Position numbers and translations under genes: made by a program. A DNA stretch of 64,000 bases from Verrucomicrobiota bacterium (GTDB taxonomy: Bacteria > Verrucomicrobiota > Verrucomicrobiia > Palsa-1439): assembly GCA_003164675.1 (NCBI GenBank), contig PLTX01000063.1, positions 71,318 to 135,317 of the forward strand. Direction: 5' to 3'. Positions 42,873 to 52,124 of this stretch are shown in pieces. The notes beneath the pieces are model-generated. The model made no database searches, was not told where the DNA came from, and saw only the letters and a program-made list of their open reading frames with translations. Position 1 is the first letter of the stretch. Each line of letters opens with the position of its first letter.

Positions 42873-43208
42873 ATGAACCAGAATGACGACAAGCTGAGGG
42901 CATTACTCAAGCAGTGGCGCGACATCGAGCCGCAAGGCAATTTCGAGGCAAACGTGTGGCGACGGATTCGAGTTGTCGCTGACCAGCGTCCCGAACGAGT
43001 GAGCCTGATCGAGGCGATTGGGCGGTTGCTGTGGCAACCCGCATGGTCGGTTGCCGCGGCGCTGTTCGTGGCTGCCCTCGTAGGTGTTTGGGGCGGCGTC
43101 GTTTCCACTTCGCGGCCAGCGGACACTTCCCGGGCCGAGCTTCAGTTTCTTGCGCCGGGTACGCTGGCGGGTAGCTACCTGCAAGGTGCTGCGAAGGAGT
43201 TGCAATGA
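42873..43208 (+). CDS. Putative anti-sigma factor with one membrane span (CnrY-like)
   Basis: Start at ATG 42873 (MNQNDDKLRALLKQW), 111 residues; the track start at 42729 runs through the terminator. A soluble N-terminal part (WRDIEPQGNFEANVWRRIRVV) is followed by one membrane span (WQPAWSVAAALFVAALVGVWGG) and a short periplasmic tail. The pattern of a small cytosolic helix plus a single span, next to an ECF sigma and a CnrX-like protein, matches CnrY. No zinc-finger (HxxxCxxC) is present. The stop overlaps the sensor gene by 4 nt (ATGA). Confidence 0.65.
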   Translation: MNQNDDKLRALLKQWRDIEPQGNFEANVWRRIRVVADQRPERVSLIEAIGRLLWQPAWSVAAALFVAALVGVWGGVVSTSRPADTSRAELQFLAPGTLAGSYLQGAAKELQ

Positions 43209-43672
43209 AGAAAACGCTGATCGCCTTGGCGGTCCTGACAGTTTTCGTTTCGTCGCTTTCTTACGGCGTGGCCAGTTGGTGCGTTCATCGCTCCGTGAGC
43301 CGCGGGATGGCCGACCTGAATGACACCCCGTGGCTCAGACGTGAATTGAACCTGACCGACGCGCAGAGCGCCGCGATTGACAAGTTGAACCAGGAATTTC
43401 GCGCGAAGGTCAACCACTGCTGCGACACGCACTGCGACGCGCGCTTTGCGTTGGGCGCAGAACTGGCCAAACCACAACTCGATCTCACCCGGGCCAATGC
43501 CTGCGTGGACCGCATGGCCGCGGCCCAGGTTGATTCGGAGCGCGCCACGCTGGACCACATCCTCCGCGTGCGTGCGCTGTTGACGCCCGACCAGCAGCAA
43601 CGATACGCGGCGCTTGTCAGCCAGCAGATCTGCGCCGCCGGCCCTCTCGGCATGCATCATCCAACGCAATGA
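43205..43672 (+). CDS. Periplasmic heavy-metal sensor, CnrX/ZraP-like
   Basis: A 155-residue protein with an N-terminal membrane anchor (LIALAVLTVFVSSLSYGV) and a helical periplasmic domain. LNLTDAQSAAIDKLNQEFRAK is typical of the heavy-metal-resistance (CnrX/ZraP/CpxP-like) fold. CCDTHCDARF adds a cluster of Cys and His that could bind metal, and the tail has MHHPTQ. Its start overlaps the anti-sigma stop and its stop overlaps the efflux channel start. In CnrX, metal binding relieves the anti-sigma; the same is inferred here. Confidence 0.85.
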   Translation: MKKTLIALAVLTVFVSSLSYGVASWCVHRSVSRGMADLNDTPWLRRELNLTDAQSAAIDKLNQEFRAKVNHCCDTHCDARFALGAELAKPQLDLTRANACVDRMAAAQVDSERATLDHILRVRALLTPDQQQRYAALVSQQICAAGPLGMHHPTQ

Positions 43673-44928
43673 AACCAATCTTGATCGCCTTTATGTTAGC
43701 GGTCGGGACGATTGCCGCATCCGCGCAAACGAATGATTCGTTGGATGCGCTCATCGAGACCGCCCTCGCGAAGAATCCCGAAATCGCCATGGCCCGCAAG
43801 AAATGGGACGCGGCGCTGCAGAAAATTCCGCAGGCGCGCGCGCTGGACGATCCGACGGTCGGTGTGGACGCCTGGCGCAAGAGCGAAGAGGCCGCGTCAC
43901 CGAGCCAGACCGGCCTGATGGTTTCCCAGAGCATCCCGTGGTTCGGGAAACGCGACTTGCGCGGCAGCGTCGAGACGGGCGCGGCGAAACAGGCGGAAAT
44001 GACCTGGCGGATGAAAACGTTGGAGGTCGTGGCGAAGGTCAAGCGGTCCTACTACGATCTCTGGCAGGCGCAACGCGAGTTGGATATCAACCAGCGCAAT
44101 CAAGAGTTGATGCAGCAATTTGTCGAAGTGGCCCGCTCGCGATATGAGGCGGGCAAGGCCTCGCAGTCCGATCTCATCCGCGCCCAAAACGGGTTGGCCA
44201 GGCTCGCCGAGGATCGCACCGACCGCATGCGCGTACGCTTGCAGGCGCTCGCGGAGTTGAATCGGTTCACGAGGCGCGCGCCCAATTCGCCTGTCGAGAT
44301 CGGACCCGACGTGACCGCTCCGGTGTTGCAGCCCGTCGTGACCTTGGATCAATTACAAGCGGCTGCCGCGTGTCGGCCCGAGTTGCAGGGGTTGCAGGAA
44401 GGCGCGGTGCGTAGCGCCGAGTCGGCGCTGGCGCTGGCGAAGAAGGGGTACGACCCCGATGTGCAGATTCGAGTGGAGGCTTGGCAGTACGAAGGCAAGA
44501 GCGGCATCCAGGAGTATGACGCGGGCGTCTCGGTCAATTTCCCGTGGTTCAACCACGGCAAGTATAAAGCCGCCGTCAACGAGGCGCGCGCGAACCTCGA
44601 CGCAACCCGTGACGAATTGGACGCCATGCGCGTGCAAACCGCTGCCGAGGTAAACGAACTTTACGACGGCATTCACACGATGCATCACCATTACGAATTG
44701 TACGTGGGCCAGCTGATTCCACAGCAGCAGCTCGCCGTCGATGCCGCGCGGTCGGCCTACGAAAGCGGCACAGGTGGGTTCCTCGATATTCTGGATGCGC
44801 GGCGGATGTTGTTTGACTTGGAAATGCAGAATTTACACCACGCCGCTGAGTTTCAACGGCTGTTGGCGTCACTGGAACGAATGGTGGGGGGGCGGTTGCC
44901 GATGGCAACGACGGAGGAGAAGAAATGA
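43669..44928 (+). CDS. Outer-membrane efflux channel (CusC/CzcC-like, TolC family)
   Basis: This 419-residue OMP has a signal peptide (KPILIAFMLAVGTIAASA) and two homologous halves rich in long helices, as in TolC. ALAKNPEIAMARKKWDAAL and ARSRYEAGKASQSDLIRAQ are typical. The C-terminal half has AAVNEARANLDATRDELDAM and ARSAYESGTGGFLDILDAR. It forms the outer-membrane exit of the tripartite metal pump with the next two genes. Start and stop overlap both neighbours by 4 nt. No lipobox is seen, unlike CusC. Confidence 0.9.
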   Translation: MKPILIAFMLAVGTIAASAQTNDSLDALIETALAKNPEIAMARKKWDAALQKIPQARALDDPTVGVDAWRKSEEAASPSQTGLMVSQSIPWFGKRDLRGSVETGAAKQAEMTWRMKTLEVVAKVKRSYYDLWQAQRELDINQRNQELMQQFVEVARSRYEAGKASQSDLIRAQNGLARLAEDRTDRMRVRLQALAELNRFTRRAPNSPVEIGPDVTAPVLQPVVTLDQLQAAAACRPELQGLQEGAVRSAESALALAKKGYDPDVQIRVEAWQYEGKSGIQEYDAGVSVNFPWFNHGKYKAAVNEARANLDATRDELDAMRVQTAAEVNELYDGIHTMHHHYELYVGQLIPQQQLAVDAARSAYESGTGGFLDILDARRMLFDLEMQNLHHAAEFQRLLASLERMVGGRLPMATTEEKK

Positions 44929-46268
44929 ACCGGAGTCTTGGGTTCGTGGCGGTTTCGTTGGCGCTCGCGGTGGGCGTGGTGGCCGTATCGTGCTCCCACA
45001 AGGAAAACGGGACGACAAGCGCGGCCACGGTCACCGCCACCAGAGTCAAATATCATTGTCCCATGCATCCCTCGGTTGTTTCGGACAAACCCGGCGATTG
45101 CCCGATCTGCGGCATGAAACTCGTGCCAATGAACGACTCGTCTCCGGCCAAGGTTGCTGCCAGGAAAACGATGTACCGCTCCACGATGAATCCCAACGAG
45201 GTCAGCGACCAGCCGGGCAAAGACTCGATGGGCATGGACATGGTGCCATTCGAACTCGAAGCATCGGCGGAGAAGACGCCGTCGGGGCTGGCGGCGGTGT
45301 CGATCACGGCTGACGCGCGGCAACGGATGGGCTTGACGACGGGCGTGGTGGAACGGCGCGCACTGGCGCGCGAGGTGCGCACGTCCGCCAAAATCGCGGC
45401 GGACGAAACCCGGCTGTACCGCGTCACCGTCAAGGTGGACGGCTGGGTGGATAAACTTTTCGCCGCCACGACAGGGCAATTCGTGAAACAGGGTGAGCCA
45501 TTGCTTACGGTCTACAGTCCGGACCTGTTGACGTTGCAGAACGAATACCTGACGGCCTTGCGATCCGGCTCATCGAATCTGGTCGCGTCCGCGCGCCGAC
45601 GTTTGTCGCTTTGGGACATTACCGACGAGCAAATTGATCGGCTGGAGAAAGGCGGCATCGCCGAGAAGATGCTCACACTTTTCGCGCCGGCCAGCGGATG
45701 GATCATCGAGCGCACAGTGTTGCCGGGCCAGAAGATCGCCGCAGGCGAATCCTTGTTGGTTATCGCCGATTTGTCCACCGTCTGGGCCGATGCCGATATT
45801 TATCAGTCGGATCTTCCGTACGTAAAAGTTGGCATGCCCGTCGCATTGACGTTGTCCTACGGGCCGGGCAAGAAGTTTACCGGGAAGGTGACGTTCGTCT
45901 CGCCGACGCTGGATCCCGAGAGTCGCACCATGAAAGCGCGGCTGGAGATTCCGAATCCTGAATTACTGTTGAAGCCGGAAATGTTCGCCACGGCCACGCT
46001 CTCGTACGAATTGGGCGACGGTCTCGCCATTCCCGAAACCGCGGTGATGCGCACGGGACTCGAGACGTACGCGTTTCGGGACGCGGGCGATGGACGACTG
46101 ATGCCGACGCCGATCGTGGTGGGCGAACGTTGCGATGGCTACTACCAGCTTCTCTCGGGTCTGGGCGCCGGCGACAAGGTTGTCACATCCGCCAACTTCC
46201 TGGTGGACTCCGAGTCGTCGATGAAGGCCGCTCTGGAGTCGATGGCGGCCAGTTCGCACCAACCGTGA
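44925..46268 (+). CDS. RND efflux adaptor with heavy-metal-binding domain (CusB-like)
   Basis: 447 residues. The N-terminus VGVVAVSCSHKE is a lipoprotein signal with a lipobox-type cysteine. A heavy-metal-binding domain follows: YHCPMHPSVVSDKPGDCPICGMKLVPM near 45-72. Then comes a second, Cys-free copy (YRSTMNPNEVSDQPGKDSMGMDMVPF). The barrel-sandwich and helical hairpin regions of a membrane fusion protein come next (RRALAREVRTSAKIAADETR, IERTVLPGQKIAAGESLLVI). It links the inner-membrane pump with the outer-membrane channel and hands metal over. It belongs to the sensor-efflux operon, overlapping the previous gene by 4 nt. Confidence 0.93.
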   Translation: MNRSLGFVAVSLALAVGVVAVSCSHKENGTTSAATVTATRVKYHCPMHPSVVSDKPGDCPICGMKLVPMNDSSPAKVAARKTMYRSTMNPNEVSDQPGKDSMGMDMVPFELEASAEKTPSGLAAVSITADARQRMGLTTGVVERRALAREVRTSAKIAADETRLYRVTVKVDGWVDKLFAATTGQFVKQGEPLLTVYSPDLLTLQNEYLTALRSGSSNLVASARRRLSLWDITDEQIDRLEKGGIAEKMLTLFAPASGWIIERTVLPGQKIAAGESLLVIADLSTVWADADIYQSDLPYVKVGMPVALTLSYGPGKKFTGKVTFVSPTLDPESRTMKARLEIPNPELLLKPEMFATATLSYELGDGLAIPETAVMRTGLETYAFRDAGDGRLMPTPIVVGERCDGYYQLLSGLGAGDKVVTSANFLVDSESSMKAALESMAASSHQP

Positions 46269-46281
46269 GTGACGGCCCGGT

Positions 46282-49200
46282 ATGATCAAACGAATCATCG
46301 AATTCAGCGCGCACAATCGTCTTCTCGTGGTCCTGCTCGTGGCCGCCGCGGTGGCGTATTCATTCTATACGATGAAGAATATCCGGTTGGATGCAATCCC
46401 CGACCTCAGCGACACGCAGGTGATTGTGTTTACGAAGTGGGACCGCAGCCCGGACATCGTGGAAGATCAGGTCACCTATCCGATCATTTCCGCACTGCTC
46501 GGCGCGCTGCGCGTGAAGGCCATCCGTGGCTCCAGCGATTTTGGATTTTCGTATGTGTACGTGATTTTCGAGGACGGTACCGACCTCTACTGGGCGCGCA
46601 GTCGGGTGAATGAGTATCTCTCGAAAATCACCGGCCAATTGCCGGCGGGGGTCACACCAGAACTCGGTCCGGACGCGACGGGTGTGGGTTGGGTTTATCA
46701 ATATGCGCTGGTGGACAAGTCAGGCAAACAGAGCCTCGCCGATTTGCGGAGTTACCAGGATTGGGTGTTGCGGTACGCGTTGCAAAGCGTGCCCGGCGTT
46801 GCCGAAGTTGCGGGGTTGGGCGGGTTCCAGAAGCAATATCAGGTGACAGTTGATCCGGTGAAACTGCAGGCATTCGGGGTTGGCGTTGTTGAAATCATGG
46901 ACGCCATCAAACGCAGCAACAACGAGGTCGGCGGCCGCCTCATCGAGTGGAACGGCAAGGAATTCATGGTGCGCGGGCGGGGCTACGTCAAGTCGACCGA
47001 TGATCTCGGCCAGATCGCCGTCAAGGCAACCAAGGCGGGCACACCGGTGTTGTTGCGTGACGTGGCCGATATCACACTCGGGCCGCAGATCCGGCGCGGC
47101 GTTGCCGATCTCAATGGCGACGGCGATGTCGTCGGCGGGATTGTGGTCATGCGCCACGGGGAGAATGCGCTCAATGTCATCGAGCGCGTGAAGGCGAAGT
47201 TGAAAGAGTTGAAGGCCTCCATGCCGGAAGGCGTCGAGGTCGTTTCCACCTACGACCGTTCCGAACTGATTCAGCGGTCGATCGACAACTTGAAGGACAA
47301 CCTGATCATGGAAATGATCATTGTCAGTTTCGTGATCCTGTTTTTCCTCTGGCACATCCCCTCGGCGATTGTGCCGATCATTACCATTCCCGTCTCCGTC
47401 GCCCTTGCGTTCATCCCGATGTATTTCATGGGAATCACGTCGAACATCATGAGCCTCGCCGGGATCGCGATTTCAATCGGCGTGCTCGTGGACGGCGCAA
47501 TTGTCGAGGTCGAGAACGCCTACAAGAAACTCGAACGCTGGCAGGAAGAAGGCGGGCAGGGCGATTTTCACAAAATCCGCCTGGAAGCCCTGATGGAGGT
47601 CGGGCCGTCGGTCTTCTTCTCGTTGTTGGTGATTGCGGTGGCGTTTTTGCCTGTGTTCACTCTCGTCGATCAGGAAGGTCGACTCTTCAAACCGCTGGCT
47701 TACACGAAGACGTTGGCGATAGCATTGGCAGCATTGCTGGCCATCACTCTGGACCCGGCGGTGCGCATGCTGTTCACGCGGATGGAGCCGTTTAGAGTTC
47801 GTCCGCGTTGGCTCGCGAAGCTGATGGACGGGGTGTTCGTCGGGAAATATTACCCCGAGGAGAAACATCCTGTCAGCCGCGTGTTGTTCTGGTTGTATGA
47901 GAAGCCGTGCCGGCTCGTGTTGCGTCATCCGAAGACAACCATTGTGCTGGCGGCGGTAATTGTGGCCACGACCGTCCCCGTCTATCTCAAGCTCGGTCAC
48001 GAATTCATGCCGCCGCTAAATGAGGGGTCGATCCTCTACATGCCGACAACGTTCCCCGGCATCTCGGTGACCGAGGCCCAGCGGTTGATGGAAACGCAGG
48101 ATCGCATCCTGAAACAGTTTCCCGAGGTCGTTTCGGTTCACGGCAAAGCAGGGCGGGCTGACACATCGACCGATCCCGCGCCATTCTCGATGATGGAAAC
48201 AGTCATCCAACTCAAACCGATGTCCGAGTGGCGACCAAAACCGCGGTTCTTTTCCTCGTGGCCGAAACCATTGCGGGCGATGCTGGGGCGCATCTGGCCC
48301 GAACACATTTCGCAGGAAGACCTCATCAACGAGATGGACAGTGCGGTGCAGATTCCCGGCAGCGTCAATGCCTGGACCATGCCGATCAAGAATCGCATCG
48401 ACATGCTCGCCACGGGAATCCGCACACCGGTCGGCGTCAAGGTCTTTGGGTCCAATCTCGACGAAATCCAGCGCATCGGTGAGCGCGTCGAGGGCATTCT
48501 TCGCAACGTGCCGGGCACGCGCAGCATTTTCGCCGAACGCGCCGCGGGCGGTTATTTCGTGGACATCACACCAAATCGTGAAGCGATTGCGCGGTACGGT
48601 CTCACCATCGAAGACGTCCAGAACGTCATCATAACCGCCATCGGCGGTGAGACGATTTCCACGACCATCGAAGGGCGTGAGCGTTACTCGATTAATCTGC
48701 GTTACCCACGTGATTTGCGAAGCGATTTGGATCAGCTGGAGCGCATGTTGGTCATGGCGCCGATGGGGCGTCAGGTTCCGTTGAAAGAGTTGGCCGAAAT
48801 TTCGCTGGTCAACGGCCCGTCGATGATTCGCGACGAGAACGGAATGCTCGCGGGCTACGTGTACGTGGATATTACGGGACGCGATGTGGGCGGTTACGTC
48901 GAAGACGCGAAGCGGGCGGTGGCAGCGGAATTGAAACTGCCGACAGGCTACTCGATCGTCTGGAGCGGACAATACGAGAACATGTTGCGCGTGCGTGAGC
49001 GGTTGAAGATGGTGTTGCCCGTGACCGTGGCGGTGATTTTCCTGTTGCTGTACGCCAACACGAGGTCCGGCTTCAAGGCGCTGATCGTCATGCTGGCCGT
49101 GCCGTTTTCGCTGGTCGGCGCGGCGTGGCTGTTGTGGTTGTTGAACTACAACGTTTCGATCGCCGTATGGGTCGGGATGATTGCGTTGATGGGGCTGGAC

Positions 49201-49539
49201 GCGGAGACGGGAGTGTTCATGTTGTTGTTTCTCGATTTGTCCTATGACGAAGCGAAGCGGAATGGAAAACTGCGCAATCTATCGGATCTGCACGAAGCGA
49301 TCATTCATGGCGCGGTGAAACGCATCCGTCCGAAGATGATGACCGTGGCGGCGGCGGCGATGGGGTTGATGCCGATCATGTGGTCAATCGGCAGCGGTGC
49401 GGACATGATGAAACGAATTGCCGCCCCGATGGTGGGTGGGTTGTTCACATCGTTCCTGATGGAATTGCTCGTCTATCCGGCGATTTATCTGTTGTGGAAA
49501 TGGCACAAAGAAGTGAAATCATCAGCGGCACAATCATGA
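46282..49539 (+). CDS. Heavy-metal efflux RND pump (CusA/HME type)
   Basis: The 1085-residue inner-membrane RND transporter uses the proton gradient to expel metal. Twelve membrane spans and two large periplasmic loops are seen. NAWTMPIKNRIDMLATGIRTP matches the Cu(I)/Ag(I)-type pumps (CusA has NRIDMLSTGI), while Zn/Co/Ni pumps such as CzcA/CnrA read QPIEMRFNELISG; Met residues in the same stretch fit soft-metal binding. The transmembrane acidic motif GLDAETGVFMLLFLDL is typical of the HME group. The start is 13 nt after the adaptor stop. Confidence 0.95.
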   Translation: MIKRIIEFSAHNRLLVVLLVAAAVAYSFYTMKNIRLDAIPDLSDTQVIVFTKWDRSPDIVEDQVTYPIISALLGALRVKAIRGSSDFGFSYVYVIFEDGTDLYWARSRVNEYLSKITGQLPAGVTPELGPDATGVGWVYQYALVDKSGKQSLADLRSYQDWVLRYALQSVPGVAEVAGLGGFQKQYQVTVDPVKLQAFGVGVVEIMDAIKRSNNEVGGRLIEWNGKEFMVRGRGYVKSTDDLGQIAVKATKAGTPVLLRDVADITLGPQIRRGVADLNGDGDVVGGIVVMRHGENALNVIERVKAKLKELKASMPEGVEVVSTYDRSELIQRSIDNLKDNLIMEMIIVSFVILFFLWHIPSAIVPIITIPVSVALAFIPMYFMGITSNIMSLAGIAISIGVLVDGAIVEVENAYKKLERWQEEGGQGDFHKIRLEALMEVGPSVFFSLLVIAVAFLPVFTLVDQEGRLFKPLAYTKTLAIALAALLAITLDPAVRMLFTRMEPFRVRPRWLAKLMDGVFVGKYYPEEKHPVSRVLFWLYEKPCRLVLRHPKTTIVLAAVIVATTVPVYLKLGHEFMPPLNEGSILYMPTTFPGISVTEAQRLMETQDRILKQFPEVVSVHGKAGRADTSTDPAPFSMMETVIQLKPMSEWRPKPRFFSSWPKPLRAMLGRIWPEHISQEDLINEMDSAVQIPGSVNAWTMPIKNRIDMLATGIRTPVGVKVFGSNLDEIQRIGERVEGILRNVPGTRSIFAERAAGGYFVDITPNREAIARYGLTIEDVQNVIITAIGGETISTTIEGRERYSINLRYPRDLRSDLDQLERMLVMAPMGRQVPLKELAEISLVNGPSMIRDENGMLAGYVYVDITGRDVGGYVEDAKRAVAAELKLPTGYSIVWSGQYENMLRVRERLKMVLPVTVAVIFLLLYANTRSGFKALIVMLAVPFSLVGAAWLLWLLNYNVSIAVWVGMIALMGLDAETGVFMLLFLDLSYDEAKRNGKLRNLSDLHEAIIHGAVKRIRPKMMTVAAAAMGLMPIMWSIGSGADMMKRIAAPMVGGLFTSFLMELLVYPAIYLLWKWHKEVKSSAAQS

Positions 49540-49652
49540 GAGCGATTGTCTTGATATTTTGCGTGGCGTTTGCCGCGAAAGCGCAGGCCGCAGCCTTCCC
49601 AAAGAGCCATGGCGGGCGAATTGTTGGCTTTCCGACGGTTTCCGCGAAATGA
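49536..49652 (+). CDS. Small secreted peptide (38 aa)
   Basis: A 38-residue ORF beginning MRAIVLIFCVAFAAKAQA, overlapping the cusA stop by 4 nt (ATGA). Almost half is a signal peptide, with a cleavage-type AQA-A, leaving about 20 residues (AFPKSHGGRIVGFPTVSAK). It could be an exported peptide coupled to the pump, or a remnant. The track ORF starting at 49380 lies inside cusA and is a shadow. Confidence 0.35.
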   Translation: MRAIVLIFCVAFAAKAQAAAFPKSHGGRIVGFPTVSAK

Positions 49653-49744
49653 TTGGAACGTCTGAGCAAATTGATGCATCGTAATGTCAGAGTAGTTGGT
49701 GGCGAATTCTCATCAAAACCAAACAACCAACCGGAAGGACGTTC

Positions 49745-50101
49745 ATGAAGAAGTTCATGTTATGGAGTGTCATAGTTGCGGCCGCCGGTTTCATCGCCGT
49801 GCGGAGTGTGCAAGCCGCGGATGAAACCGTGATCGTCAAAGGCGAAGTGCTGGATATGGCCTGTTACCTCGACCACGGCGCCCATGGCGAGAAGCACGCT
49901 CAGTGCGCGGCCACGTGCATCAAGTCGGGTTTGCCGGTGGGCATCAAGGGCGAGGACGGGAAGACGTATCTGCTGATCGGTGACCACAAACCGCTCAACT
50001 CGACGTTGGCGCAATACGCCGGCAAAACGATCACCGTCAAGGGCAAGTTGGCCAGTCGTGACGGGATCAATATGATCGAGAACGCGGTAATCCAGAAGTA
50101 G
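49745..50101 (+). CDS. Periplasmic Cys/His OB-like protein of the metal locus
   Basis: A 118-residue protein with a signal peptide (KKFMLWSVIVAAAGFIAVRSVQA). The mature part has GEVLDMACYLDHGAHGEK followed by CAATCIKSGLPVGI, so four His/Cys positions that could bind metal, and ends in a small beta-rich fold (YLLIGDHKPLNSTLAQYAGKTITVKGKL). Similar proteins occur near Cu/Cd export systems; I know no tested function. It has a weak SD-like GGAAGGA upstream (ACCGGAAGGACGTTC-ATG). Confidence 0.7.
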   Translation: MKKFMLWSVIVAAAGFIAVRSVQAADETVIVKGEVLDMACYLDHGAHGEKHAQCAATCIKSGLPVGIKGEDGKTYLLIGDHKPLNSTLAQYAGKTITVKGKLASRDGINMIENAVIQK

Positions 50102-50139
50102 CTAGGATTCGGTGAAACGCCGGGCGCTCCGCGCCAAGG

Positions 50140-50649
50140 ATGACTGAATTGCACGACTTCCTACAGCAGCTTCGGCAGCCCGAGTATGTTCACGTGCTGC
50201 TCAATCCGATTCCGGTCTACGCCATGGCGAGCGGGATACTGGCGCTGGTCGTCGCGTTGATCCTGCGGAGTCGACCGGCTCAGGTCACGGCATTTGTGGT
50301 GGTGATTTTCGCGGCGCTTTCGGTGTGGCCCGTGGGAGAATTTGGCGAGCGCGCCTCCGACCGCGTGTATTCCATGTCGAACAAGGAGGCGCAGCAATGG
50401 CTCGACGTTCACATGCATCGCGCCGACCTCGGGGAATGGGTGTTTTACGTGACGGCGGCCATTGCGGCGGCGGCGCTGGTGGTGCCGCGGTTTCGTCCGC
50501 GCACGCAGTTGCCGTTGGCGCTCGCGACGCTCGTGTTTGCGCTGGCCTCGCTGGGCGTGGGCGGGTGGATCAGTCAAGCGGGCGGGAAGGTGCGCCATTC
50601 GGAATTCCGCGACGGCCCGCCGCCGAACCCGGTGCCGCACGAAGAATAG
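50140..50649 (+). CDS. Four-span hypothetical membrane protein
   Basis: 169 residues with four hydrophobic segments (IPVYAMASGILALVVALILRS, AQVTAFVVVIFAALSVWPVG, WVFYVTAAIAAAALVVPRF, LPLALATLVFALASLGVGGWI). Between them a periplasmic-type loop has LDVHMHRADLGEW. The C-terminal tail has KVRHSEFRDGPPPNPVPHEE, with His/Asp/Glu. It resembles small membrane proteins of the DUF2231 kind, without certainty. It may end the metal-efflux transcription unit. Confidence 0.6.
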   Translation: MTELHDFLQQLRQPEYVHVLLNPIPVYAMASGILALVVALILRSRPAQVTAFVVVIFAALSVWPVGEFGERASDRVYSMSNKEAQQWLDVHMHRADLGEWVFYVTAAIAAAALVVPRFRPRTQLPLALATLVFALASLGVGGWISQAGGKVRHSEFRDGPPPNPVPHEE

Positions 50650-50710
50650 CATTAGAGGGCAACTCGCGCCGGCGGCCTCGGAGAACGCGCAAGCTTCGTA
50701 GATCGAATCT

Positions 50711-51520
50711 TCAATGACTTCTTTGTGCCACCGCTTTGAAAAAGGTGTAGCAAAACACGCCATCGGCATGTGTGGTTCGATACAGATCCTCGATGCCCTT
50801 GTCAAAATCAGCTCGGCTGATGATTCCGGCGTCGACAGCTGAATCGCGGACGCCTTCGATCATGGCGGTGAAGGTCTTCTTGGTAAAGCCGTCCACCAAC
50901 TCCGGCTTGCTGGAATCGACATAGACCATTCGCGGCGAGACGCGGATCGATCCAAATCCAGCAATGTGCAGGAGGGGGTAGAGTTCCCGGCCGATCTCGG
51001 CATTGCCGCCGGCCCTTCTCTGGAGTTCGATCTGGCATTGGATCGCTTTATGGGCTGACTCGCTGTCGGGGTGAAAACAGGCCGAACCGTGATCGCCTTC
51101 GATGACCGTGATGGTGCCGCCGATCGTAAGGAGGTTTTTGAGCGCCTGTAACGCCTCTACTGGCCGGGACAAATGCTCCAGCACGAAGCACACAAAGACG
51201 TGGTCGAACGACTCCGGACCGAAAGGCAAATGAAAGATATCAGCCTGCTGGAACTGCACATTCGTCAGACCGGCGGATTCTGCTTTCCCTTTTGCTTCGG
51301 CAAGGGAACTTTCCGATATGTCGACGGATGTGATCAGCGCGCGCGGGCTGTTTCGCGCCAGCGTGAGTGTCTGAGCGCCAACGCCACAACCGGCTTCCAG
51401 GACCCGGCTCCCCGCGGGATAGGAGGTGTCGGAGTGCAACAACTCAATCAGCGTGGCGGCCTGGTCCTGCAGACGCGTGTTCTCTCGTTGATCGTATCCG
51501 TGAACGTAAGGAGCATCCAT
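50711..51520 (-). CDS. SAM-dependent methyltransferase
   Basis: About 269 residues from the ATG near 51520 (MDAPYVHGYDQRENTR); the longer track ORF extends upstream without family residues. The class I Rossmann motif is RVLEAGCGVGAQTLTLA (SAM glycine loop), then ITSVDISESSLAEAK (acidic ribose binder) and QQADIFHLPFGPESFDHVFVCFVLEH. This is a UbiE/COQ5- or methyltransf_11-like enzyme; the substrate is undetermined. The gene is convergent with the metal locus. An SD-like AAGCAAGGTGA lies just upstream. Confidence 0.9.
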   Translation of the reverse strand: MDAPYVHGYDQRENTRLQDQAATLIELLHSDTSYPAGSRVLEAGCGVGAQTLTLARNSPRALITSVDISESSLAEAKGKAESAGLTNVQFQQADIFHLPFGPESFDHVFVCFVLEHLSRPVEALQALKNLLTIGGTITVIEGDHGSACFHPDSESAHKAIQCQIELQRRAGGNAEIGRELYPLLHIAGFGSIRVSPRMVYVDSSKPELVDGFTKKTFTAMIEGVRDSAVDAGIISRADFDKGIEDLYRTTHADGVFCYTFFKAVAQRSH

Positions 51521-51608
51521 GGTTTCACCTTGCTTATGTGGGACGGAAATTACAGTACACAGTTCGATGCCGGGCACAACGTGATTTTGTGCGGTGCATT
51601 GCGCCGGG

Positions 51609-52124
51609 TCAGGCCTTCGGGCGAAGCAAATCGACGTACGCGCCATCGATCAACTGTTGCGGGGAGATGCCGAGGCGGGCCAGCAATTCATGAGCGACCT
51701 TGACTCCGGACTCGGTGGTTTCGCCCTCCGAAAGAACCACTTCCAGTTCGAGGAAATCGCCGAGCCCTTCGACTCGGTCCAGATGAATCCGCGTTCGTCC
51801 CGCCATGAACAGCGTGCGGTGCTTTCGAACGCGGCCACATTGTCCATACGCAAGCGAGAGAGCTTCACGGAGCGTGTTGGGCGATGCCGTTCGGGAGATG
51901 ACATAAAACGACTCTTTCGGGCCGGCTTGGTCGGGGCGCTGGTAGAAAATCAATTCCCCCGCCGTTTCCGAGAACGCACGGAGCTTCAATCGGCCATTCG
52001 GACAGGAGAAAAACGTGTCGTCTTGAACAATCTCGGTCGGCCCGTCGTCGGCAATCGCCCGGGCGCGCGGCAACAGCTTCTCGACACTCTTGATCCGCGC
52101 CTTGATCTCAATGTTTCTGGCCAT
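51609..52124 (-). CDS. CYTH domain protein (class IV adenylate cyclase-like)
   Basis: The 171-residue CYTH protein has MARNIEIKARI (the ExExK-like start), LKLRAFSETAGELIFYQRP, and RIHLDRVEGLGDFLELEVVL. CYTH enzymes act on organic triphosphates in a beta-tunnel; functions include adenylate cyclase and thiamine triphosphatase. The CyaB-like sequence names both. Genome context does not decide. Its stop is 88 nt before the methyltransferase gene start, on the same strand. Confidence 0.9.
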   Translation of the reverse strand: MARNIEIKARIKSVEKLLPRARAIADDGPTEIVQDDTFFSCPNGRLKLRAFSETAGELIFYQRPDQAGPKESFYVISRTASPNTLREALSLAYGQCGRVRKHRTLFMAGRTRIHLDRVEGLGDFLELEVVLSEGETTESGVKVAHELLARLGISPQQLIDGAYVDLLRPKA

